Below the pieces are notes generated by a model. It was given only the letters and a program-made list of their open reading frames with translations. It did not search any database and was not told the origin of the DNA. Shown here piece by piece: positions 7,938 to 13,442 of a DNA stretch of 16,140 nt. This DNA is from Patescibacteria group bacterium. Its GTDB lineage: Bacteria; Patescibacteriota; Patescibacteriia; UBA2169. Location: positions 1 to 16,140 of the forward strand of contig JAHJSI010000031.1 of the NCBI GenBank assembly GCA_018830465.1, given 5' to 3'. The position numbers were made by a program, and so were the translations under genes. Each line of letters begins with the position of its first letter. Position 1 is the first letter of the stretch.

Positions 7938-7967
7938 CCAGCCAGATGCTGGTCAGCCTTTGGCTGA
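7938..7967. repeat. Nested GC-rich palindrome between ileS and recO
   Basis: Two back-to-back hairpins overlap: CCAGC/GCTGG (7938-7942 with 7948-7952) and TCAGCC/GGCTGA with a TTT loop (7953-7958 with 7962-7967). The outer arms CAGCC (7939-7943) and GGCTG (7962-7966) can also pair with each other. The outer-arm-plus-inner-hairpin architecture resembles the palindromes at 8567, 10532, 13383 and 15891. There is no T-run on the minus strand, so it is not a standard terminator for ileS. Confidence 0.7.
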
Positions 7968-8004
7968 TTTTATATGTAGCCATAGAGCAGGTGTTGGGAA
8001 TTTA

Positions 8005-8067
8005 GGAATTTGGGAATTTGAGTAAAGAAAATAAATATAATATGCTCCACCCAAATTCTCAAATTCC
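8005..8067. repeat. Long imperfect inverted repeat covering the ileS stop codon
   Basis: An 18-base arm at 8005-8022 is complementary to 8050-8067 with a 27-base loop. In the minus-strand RNA, 16 positions are Watson-Crick, one is a G-U wobble and one is an A-C mismatch. Both arms are built from a short G-rich/AATTT unit (GGAATTTG), which recurs again just upstream at 7996-8004. The ileS stop (8059-8061) lies inside the arm. No T-tract follows, so it could act as an mRNA 3'-end stabiliser or be a repeat scar rather than an intrinsic terminator. Confidence 0.65.
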
Positions 8068-10968
8068 AATTTCAATATTAATATTCTCTCCATTGATGTC
8101 CACCTTTTCTCCATCAATATCTCCATCAACTAATTCAGACGCAATCACTGACTTCTTTAGCTCGTCTTCAAATTGATCAAACACTTTTTTCAATTCATCT
8201 GAATCTGTTTTGTATTTCAACACAACAACATCTCCAGGAGTTAATCCCTGTTTTTTTCGCATTGCGTTGATAGTGCGCACAAGTTCGCGCAGATTGCCTT
8301 CAATGCGCAATTCATCTGTGATTTTTGTATCAAGCTCAATTTTATTTTCTCCTTTAACAAATGCAACTTGCTTTACATTAAGCTCGTCTTTTATAAGAGA
8401 AGCATAATCATCAGATAATTCTTTATTAAAGACTTTGGCCATGCCTAATGGCTGACGAATTTTTATGCCTGCTTCAGCGCGAGCCGCTAATCCAAGCTCA
8501 ACAATCTGAAGCACGTTCTGCATTTTTTCCAAAACATCTTTATCAACTTTCCCTGCTTTCGGTTTACCCGCCGAAGCCTTGGCGAAGGCGGGCCATTCTT
8601 GAAGATGCACTGATTCCTTATTTCCCAATTCCTGCCACAAATGCTCTGCTGTAAACGGAATAACTGGAGCCATGACAAGTGATAATCGCTCTAACACAAA
8701 TCGCAATGTTGATAATGCAAAATTTTTATCATCCTGATCTTCGCCTTTGAATCTGTCGCGAGATCTACGAATATACCATGTTGAAAGCTCATTAATAAAT
8801 TCCATAATCGGACGGGTAGCGCGATTCAAATCATATTTATCATACGCGTCAGTAACTTCTGAAATCAATTCATTTGTTTTTGAAATAATCCATTTATCTA
8901 AAATATTTTTGGATTTGTCGTCTGCACTCACTTCATCAGGCGCGTACATTTTATAAAACGCCAAAACATTATACAACGTCAAAATAACTTTTTTTACAAC
9001 TTCATCAACGCCTTTCTCTGAAAAATTCAGATCTTCCGCTCTCATTACTGTTGAAGAAGCAAGATAATAACGCACAGCATCTGCGCCGTATTTCTCAATA
9101 ATTTCCATTGGATCAGGATAATTATTCAAGCTTTTTGACATCTTTCTTCCGTCTTCTGCTAAAACAATTCCATTAACAATAACATTCTGGAACGCTGGCT
9201 TTTTCTTCAGCGCAGTTGCTAAAACGTGCATATAATAAAACCATGCCCGAGTCTGGTCTACGCCCTCGGCAATGAATTCTGCTGGAAAATTGTTCTTGAA
9301 TTTTTTCTTATTTTCAAAAGGATAGTGCAGTTGAGCAAACGGCATTGACCCGCTCTCAAACCAACAATCTAAAACATCTGGAATGCGGCGCATTTCTCCT
9401 TCGCACTCTTTGCATTTGAATGCAACTTCATCAACAAAATGCTTATGAAGATCTTCAACTTTATAACCTGATAAATCTTCTAATTCTTTAATTGAGCCAA
9501 TAACTTTTTTGTGGTCTTTGTTTTTTTCACAAACCCAGATTGGCATAACCGAACCCCAGAATCTTTGCCGAGAAATTGACCAGTCTCGAGCCCCGGAAAG
9601 CCATTGCCCAAATCTGCCTTCTTTGATATGTTCAGGCATCCAATTAATCTTTTTCGCGTTCTTGAGCAAGTCTTTTTTGATTTTTTCAACCTTCACGAAC
9701 CATGAGCTTGCTGAATAATTCAGCAAAGGAGATTCGCATCTCCAGCAATGAGGATATGAGTGTTCAAACTTTTCTTTTGAAAATAGCAAATCTTTTTTCG
9801 CTAAATATTTTATAATCTCAACATCAGTTGCTGTTGAATCGTCTTTTGGCTTAACTTCTTTGCCTGCGAAGTCCGTGACTTCTGATTTGAACGTTCCATC
9901 CATATTTACATGCTGAACAAATGGCAGATTCTCTTTTTTAGATAAATTATAGTCATCCTCACCGAACGCTGGGGCAATATGCACAATTCCTGTTCCCTCT
10001 TCTGTATTCACAAAATCAGCAGAATATACTTTAAACGCGTTCTTGTGATTTTCCAAATTTTCATTGTCATAATATGGGAATAATGGTTTGTATTTTTTTC
10101 CAATCAAATCTCGCGCAGGCACATCTTCTTTTTGTTCGTATTCCTTATCTTTAAATATATCTTGCACATGATCTTTTGCTGCAATATATATTGCCTTATC
10201 ACATACAATACGCGCATAATCAATATCTTCGCCAACAGCCAAAGCCATGTTCCCAGGCAATGTCCAAGGAGTTGTTGTCCATGCCAAAAGAAAAGTTCCT
10301 GGCTCATCTTCTAATTCAAATTTTGCAATCACGGATAAATCCTTCACATCCTTATAGCCCTGCGCGACTTCTGACTGGGCCAATGTTGTCTCGCAACGAG
10401 GACAAATATGCATTGAACGATATGCTTCATACAAAAGATCTTTATCATATAATTCTTTGAACACATGCCAGATTGACTCCATGTATTCAACGTCCATTGT
10501 AAGATATGCGCCTTTTCCGTATCCACTGTCCCCGCCCAAGTCGGGTCCGCCTTGGGCGGAAAAATCAACCCATCTTCCCATGCGCTCTATCACAGTCTGC
10601 CATTCATCCGCGTATTTTAGAACCTTAGACCTCGCGTCTTCGTTGAATTTATCAACCCCATACTCAATAATGTCTTTTTTGTGCTTGAATCCTTTTTCTT
10701 TTTCCACGATATTCTCAATTGGCAGTCCATGGCAATCCCAGCCCCATCTGCGCTCCACGCGAAAGCCGCGCATTGTAAAATAGCGCGGAACCATGTCTTT
10801 CATCAAAGACGCGACAATATGGCCATAATGCGGCGTTCCTGTGGCGAATGGCGGACCATCATAAAAAACATAATCCCCGTGAGGAGCATCCTTTTCTATG
10901 GATTTCTGGAATGTATTGTCTTTTTCCCAAAAATCAAGTATCTTTTTCTCTATTTCAGCTTGTTTCAT
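8059..10968 (-). CDS. ileS: Isoleucyl-tRNA synthetase, type 2 (eukaryote-like), with two repeat-derived insertions
   Basis: Charges tRNA-Ile and edits misactivated valine. The 969-residue chain has the HIGH-type motif PHYGHI (46-51) within GPPFATGTPHYGHIV, WGWDCHGLPIE (75-85), the CP1 editing signature TTTPWTLPGN (231-240), ARDWSISRQRFWG, and KMSKS at 609-613, followed by an anticodon-binding domain. The PHYGHI context, FATGTP, and the lack of a C-terminal zinc finger mark it as type 2 IleRS, the class generally associated with low mupirocin sensitivity. Two stretches look foreign: about residues 137-153 (SAQGGPDLGGDSGYGKG, between WVDF and AYLTMD) and about 793-806 (AFAKASAGKPKAGK, between LQEWP and VDKDV). 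Both coincide with GC-rich palindromes and keep the frame. A near-consensus promoter sits directly before the ATG, so the start is well supported and the mRNA is probably leaderless. Confidence 0.96.
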   Translation of the reverse strand: MKQAEIEKKILDFWEKDNTFQKSIEKDAPHGDYVFYDGPPFATGTPHYGHIVASLMKDMVPRYFTMRGFRVERRWGWDCHGLPIENIVEKEKGFKHKKDIIEYGVDKFNEDARSKVLKYADEWQTVIERMGRWVDFSAQGGPDLGGDSGYGKGAYLTMDVEYMESIWHVFKELYDKDLLYEAYRSMHICPRCETTLAQSEVAQGYKDVKDLSVIAKFELEDEPGTFLLAWTTTPWTLPGNMALAVGEDIDYARIVCDKAIYIAAKDHVQDIFKDKEYEQKEDVPARDLIGKKYKPLFPYYDNENLENHKNAFKVYSADFVNTEEGTGIVHIAPAFGEDDYNLSKKENLPFVQHVNMDGTFKSEVTDFAGKEVKPKDDSTATDVEIIKYLAKKDLLFSKEKFEHSYPHCWRCESPLLNYSASSWFVKVEKIKKDLLKNAKKINWMPEHIKEGRFGQWLSGARDWSISRQRFWGSVMPIWVCEKNKDHKKVIGSIKELEDLSGYKVEDLHKHFVDEVAFKCKECEGEMRRIPDVLDCWFESGSMPFAQLHYPFENKKKFKNNFPAEFIAEGVDQTRAWFYYMHVLATALKKKPAFQNVIVNGIVLAEDGRKMSKSLNNYPDPMEIIEKYGADAVRYYLASSTVMRAEDLNFSEKGVDEVVKKVILTLYNVLAFYKMYAPDEVSADDKSKNILDKWIISKTNELISEVTDAYDKYDLNRATRPIMEFINELSTWYIRRSRDRFKGEDQDDKNFALSTLRFVLERLSLVMAPVIPFTAEHLWQELGNKESVHLQEWPAFAKASAGKPKAGKVDKDVLEKMQNVLQIVELGLAARAEAGIKIRQPLGMAKVFNKELSDDYASLIKDELNVKQVAFVKGENKIELDTKITDELRIEGNLRELVRTINAMRKKQGLTPGDVVVLKYKTDSDELKKVFDQFEDELKKSVIASELVDGDIDGEKVDINGENINIEIGI
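8567..8592. repeat. GC-rich palindromic element inserted in ileS (C-terminal insertion)
   Basis: Arms CCCGCC (8567-8572) and GGCGGG (8587-8592) flank an inner GCC-TT-GGC hairpin (8576-8583). The coding strand reads it as PAFAKASAGK in the IleRS protein. I recall AFAKASAGK-type peptides as recurrent in-frame insertions in Parcubacterial proteins; here the IleRS alignment logic supports an insertion between the LQEWP strand and the following VDKDVLEKM helix. Confidence 0.8.
10532..10559. repeat. GC-rich palindromic element inserted in ileS (N-terminal insertion)
   Basis: Nine-base perfect arms, CCGCCCAAG (10532-10540) and CTTGGGCGG (10551-10559), enclose a 10-base core that can itself form a small hairpin. 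It encodes SAQGGPDLGG in IleRS, between WVDF and AYLTMD, where other IleRS proteins connect almost directly. Its GC content is far above that of the surrounding gene. Confidence 0.8.
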
Positions 10969-10974
10969 GATATT

Positions 10975-11003
10975 ACTATATCAAAAACAGACAGTTTTTT
11001 CAA
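10975..11003 (-). promoter_or_regulatory. Promoter of ileS, leaderless type
   Basis: On the minus strand TTGAAA (-35, 10998-11003) and TATAGT (-10, 10975-10980) are spaced by exactly 17 bases. The -10 ends 6 bases before the ileS ATG, so transcription should start at the start codon. There is no room for a T-box leader or a Shine-Dalgarno site between this promoter and the gene. Confidence 0.7.
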
Positions 11004-11075
11004 CCAAAGAACGGCTCGTTTTGAACCTTACCCCATAAAGCGGACACTATAATTTAACGATACTGCGTAATAATG

Positions 11076-11291
11076 TTAGTCATGGCAACTGCCTAAATAT
11101 ACCTTAATTCGTTCACGATTTTCATTTTCTTTGTCGCCTTTGTAATAAATTTTAATGAATTCAATCCTTTGTTCTTGTTCAAAATACGAATAAATGACTC
11201 TAAGCGACCGATCGCGAAGCGCGAGGCAGACCATGCGCGCTTTCACTATTGCAATCATTTCGGTTTTGTGCAGAATAACAAAATTTTCTTG
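11076..11291 (-). pseudogene. RelE/ParE-like toxin remnant, C-terminal part only
   Basis: The open frame after an in-frame TGA reads QENFVILHKTEM and continues through LRVIYSYFEQEQRIEFIKIYYKGDKENENRERIKVYL before ending. The pattern L-R-(V/I)-I-Y ... I-(E/K)-I-Y-(Y/F)-K-G-D-K-E-N-E-(N/D)-R-E-R-I is what I recall from the C-terminal half of RelE/ParE-superfamily proteins in Patescibacteria. The first internal ATG is at 11258, which would give only 60 residues; a complete toxin would have roughly 90-120, so the N-terminal half is missing. No antitoxin gene is adjacent. Family assignment is from memory of the motif and is moderate; loss of function is likely. Confidence 0.5.
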
Positions 11292-11429
11292 TCAAGTGTT
11301 GTGTAAAGATTTTTTACATTTCGCGCATCCTAAAAACTGCTCTATTCTTGAACGAGATAGTTTGAAGGGATCTTTTGATTTAGAATCGTAGAGATTGCGT
11401 GTGCGGTGTGGGTTGTAGTAGTTAGACAT
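11292..11429 (-). pseudogene. N-terminal remnant of a PD-(D/E)XK nuclease-like protein
   Basis: A 45-residue frame starts at the ATG at 11429 with MSNYYNPHRTRNLYDSKSKD, then PFKLSRSRIEQFLGCAKC, and stops soon after at TGA. The pattern YYNP.RTRN.YD..S..PFKLSRS+I+.FL.C..C is, to my recollection, the conserved beginning of a widespread Patescibacterial protein annotated as a PD-(D/E)XK nuclease family member, normally of 200 or more residues. Homology ends right after the second Cys, where the intact family continues with FY.D.R.G. The rest of the gene is absent, and the downstream bases belong to the RelE-like remnant in the same frame. It is best read as a truncated gene, though the short peptide could still be translated. 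Confidence 0.55.
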
Positions 11430-11520
11430 ATTTTTTCTTCATAAACTTTACAGGATCATTAAGAAATTGACCAAAAGCCATAAATCAAATTCAAAATTTT
11501 TATTTCTATCATTCATAAAT

Positions 11521-11745
11521 TTATCTTTCCTCCCCCGTCTCAAGCACGCGCGCGACAGCGTGGCCGCATTTTTTACACTTGCCACGCAAAACAGTATCCC
11601 GGCTCGGTTCCAAAACAATATCATCTTCGTAGTCCACAATCGCGGTATTACCACACTCCGCGCAAAATACATTGCGCTCAACAAGCGCAAAATTTTTCAC
11701 GCCTATTTTTTGGATTAATTCTTGTTTGGTTAATTTCTTTTTCAT
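11521..11745 (-). CDS. Small zinc-ribbon protein, function unknown
   Basis: A 74-residue protein with two CxxC knuckles, Cys28/Cys31 (CAEC) and Cys57/Cys60 (CKKC), about 26 residues apart, the geometry of a single zinc ribbon. A basic N-terminal helix (LTKQELIQKIGVKNFALVE) precedes it. The spacing and the ending GHAVARVLETGE resemble small treble-clef/zinc-ribbon proteins of archaea and Patescibacteria, but I cannot name a family. It starts 12 bases after the stop of the ATPase gene and shares its higher GC content, so the two are probably co-transcribed and may have arrived together. The coding strand has no other overlapping frame that looks real. Confidence 0.75.
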   Translation of the reverse strand: MKKKLTKQELIQKIGVKNFALVERNVFCAECGNTAIVDYEDDIVLEPSRDTVLRGKCKKCGHAVARVLETGEER

Positions 11746-11757
11746 AACAAAAATATA

Positions 11758-13245
11758 CTAAAACAGCAAAAGAAAAAACCACAACGGAATAGAAAGCCGT
11801 CCATTCTTATATGTAAGCTCTCGGTCGCGCGTTACCAGCACGCTCTCCGAAAGACCCCACTTATCACACAACCGGTCAAGAGACGGCAGAGACGGAATAT
11901 TCTCCCGCCACTTTACTTCCACTGGCAGAATAGAATCAGCGTCTTTGATGATAAAATCAACCTCATACCGATTCCCCTCGCGATAATATCGGATGCCGTT
12001 TCCCGCGCGGCCCGCAATTTTCCGCCATAAAGCCGAAGCAACCAGATTTTCCGCATACACCCCCATTTCTTCCGGATTCTCGAAAACATCCTCGCGATTT
12101 TTTAAAACCGCAGCCCGGACCGCCGCATCCAACGGATAAAACTTAACCCGGCTTGAACGCCGCTGGCGCAAAATGTTTTTTGTTTTTGTCCGCTCAACCG
12201 GAAAAAGCAAAAACGTCTTTTTTAAATAACCAATATACTGTTCCAAAGTAAACGCTGAAATAGCCGTTTCTTCTGACAAACGCTTCAGAACCGTTTCCTC
12301 GCCTGCCCGGTCCAGCAAGCCGATATACAACGCCTCCAATGAAGAAACCTTTCTAATTTTGGCAATCTGCGGCAAATCCTCGCGAATAACCTTCTGCAAG
12401 TGCTGCTCTATTATATGCCGATGCTTGGAATATTCATCCTCCTGCTGCCACACCCGTGGGAATCCCCCCTCAAGCGCGTACCGGCGCAAATACTCGCGGA
12501 ATTGTTGGCCGTGCCATACCGAAGCGTCAGTGAACGCAGGCGCTATCGCTTCATATAACAAAGCAAGCTTCCCTTGAGAAAAATATTCAACGCCTGCAGA
12601 CTGGCATGTTGCAAGAATATCGCGCATTCGGCTGCTTAATTCCTTCGCTTTTCCTCCTTCATATTGCTCCCAATAAGAAACCGCTTCTTGGAACGAAAAT
12701 GGATACAAAGTAAACTCATTCATTCTGCCAAGCAAGCTATCACCTTTAGTTGCCTGCATTCCAAATGACGCTGAACCGCTCACCATAAAAGCAATAGGAG
12801 CGTGTTGATCAAAATACGTTTTTACGGATTGGGCCCAAAGCGGCAAACGGTGTATCTCGTCAAAGAAAAAATACAATTCCGCGTTCGCATGCGCAATATC
12901 CTCACGCAGAATAGCATCAGCGTATGTTGTAATGACATCATGAAACAATGTCTTAGGATTATACCGCGCCTGCAAATATGAATCCTCAAACGATACAAAA
13001 AAGATATGCTTGGGCGATACCCCTTTCTCAAGCAAGTCTTTAATACATTGGTGCATGATGGTTGTTTTGCCCACCTGGCGCATCCCAACAATACTGACTC
13101 CCTGATTGCGGCGCATATATGAACTGCTAATCAAGCCATATAAATCGCGCTTAAAACCAGGAACGCCAAAATGTTTAATTCCTGCCGGACCTTCTTGCCA
13201 CCAAGGATTCCACGCCTTTAATTGCCGCGCTAATTGTGTGTCCAT
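11758..13245 (-). CDS. AAA_14/DUF4143 family ATPase
   Basis: A 495-residue ATPase of the AAA_14 plus DUF4143 type. Walker A is GMRQVGKTT (54-62), Walker B LYFFFDE (124-130), and a sensor-like MVSGSAS lies at 154-160. LEGGFP (259-263) precedes the segment joining the ATPase to the C-terminal DUF4143 domain. That domain ends in a restriction-endonuclease-like core with Glu399, Asp430 (EVDFII) and Glu443-Val-Lys445 (PVEVKW), so the nuclease-like residues are conserved. The family is abundant in bacteria and archaea, often in variable regions; its biological role is largely unknown. Base composition is clearly richer in G+C than the neighbours, suggesting acquisition. An AT-rich promoter region lies upstream, after a terminator, and the zinc-ribbon gene follows 12 bases downstream. 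The start at 13245 keeps the conserved WNPWW...F.V..F.R..Y N-terminus. Confidence 0.92.
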   Translation of the reverse strand: MDTQLARQLKAWNPWWQEGPAGIKHFGVPGFKRDLYGLISSSYMRRNQGVSIVGMRQVGKTTIMHQCIKDLLEKGVSPKHIFFVSFEDSYLQARYNPKTLFHDVITTYADAILREDIAHANAELYFFFDEIHRLPLWAQSVKTYFDQHAPIAFMVSGSASFGMQATKGDSLLGRMNEFTLYPFSFQEAVSYWEQYEGGKAKELSSRMRDILATCQSAGVEYFSQGKLALLYEAIAPAFTDASVWHGQQFREYLRRYALEGGFPRVWQQEDEYSKHRHIIEQHLQKVIREDLPQIAKIRKVSSLEALYIGLLDRAGEETVLKRLSEETAISAFTLEQYIGYLKKTFLLFPVERTKTKNILRQRRSSRVKFYPLDAAVRAAVLKNREDVFENPEEMGVYAENLVASALWRKIAGRAGNGIRYYREGNRYEVDFIIKDADSILPVEVKWRENIPSLPSLDRLCDKWGLSESVLVTRDRELTYKNGRLSIPLWFFLLLF

Positions 13246-13260
13246 AGCTTATATAAATAT

Positions 13261-13287
13261 ATTATAATATATTGTTAAAAATAGCAA
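13261..13287 (-). promoter_or_regulatory. Possible promoter of the ATPase/zinc-ribbon unit
   Basis: Minus-strand TATAAT lies at 13261-13266, with TTGCTA 15 bases upstream (13282-13287); a TAATAT two bases further downstream gives a 17-base spacing. The -10 ends about 15 bases before the ATG. The stretch is so AT-rich that a chance match is possible. Its position just after the terminator at 13306-13341 supports a separate transcription unit. Confidence 0.4.
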
Positions 13288-13305
13288 TAGTATACTTACA
13301 CAAAT

Positions 13306-13341
13306 GAAAAAGTGGCTAAATTTTTGCTAATATAAGCCACT
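13306..13341 (-). terminator. Probable intrinsic terminator after the membrane/TPR gene
   Basis: In minus-strand orientation a perfect 7-bp stem, AGTGGCT (13335-13341) with AGCCACT (13311-13317), closes a 17-base AT-rich loop and runs directly into TTTTC (13306-13310). It lies about 100 bases after the stop of the 804-residue protein and before the ATPase promoter. The large loop makes it weaker than a textbook terminator. Confidence 0.6.
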
Positions 13342-13382
13342 ATTTAAGTGCATTTTATATGAACTTATGAAAGCCCCAAAAC

Positions 13383-13425
13383 CGGCTCACATTTAGCCCG
13401 TCGTATGACTGGGCCGAATGAGCCG
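13383..13425. repeat. Nested GC-rich palindrome downstream of the membrane/TPR gene
   Basis: Outer arms CGGCTCA (13383-13389) and TGAGCCG (13419-13425) enclose an inner hairpin GCCCGTC/GAC-T-GGGC (13396-13402 with 13407-13414, one bulged base, GTAT loop). In minus-strand orientation it is followed by GGTTTTGG, so it could also act as a first weak terminator. An 11-base tandem duplication (ATGAGCCGTTT, 13418-13428 and 13429-13439) overlaps its right arm. The architecture matches the other palindromes in this window. Confidence 0.7.
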
Positions 13426-13442
13426 TTTATGAGCCGTTTAAT

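Larger units (their letters stand above)
10969..11520. other. 552-base region without an intact gene
   Basis: From left to right it holds the ileS promoter, about 70 bases with nothing recognised (11004-11075), a RelE-like 3' fragment (11076-11291), a PD-(D/E)XK-nuclease-like 5' fragment (11292-11429) and about 90 AT-rich bases (11430-11520) where I see neither gene nor clear hairpin. It separates the housekeeping block from the accessory genes to its right and looks like a site of past insertion and deletion. Confidence 0.6.

Noticed and set aside
8005..8067. Long hairpin at the end of ileS as a rho-independent terminator
   Set aside because: The stem is AT-rich and the sequence following it on the minus strand has no T-tract; kept only as a repeat.
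10969..11075. T-box or other riboswitch leader before ileS
   Set aside because: The promoter is directly on the ATG, leaving no leader, and no T-box signature or terminator/antiterminator pair is visible.
11292..11294. In-frame TGA between the two gene fragments as possible recoding of UGA to glycine
   Set aside because: RecO ends at TGA inside an ATGA overlap and IleRS ends at TGA at a normal family length, so TGA is an ordinary stop here; the fragments on either side belong to different families.
11758..13245. The ATPase as part of a complete defence system
   Set aside because: Only a zinc ribbon accompanies it; no methylase, toxin, helicase or other effector is intact nearby, so nothing beyond an orphan AAA_14/DUF4143 unit can be supported.
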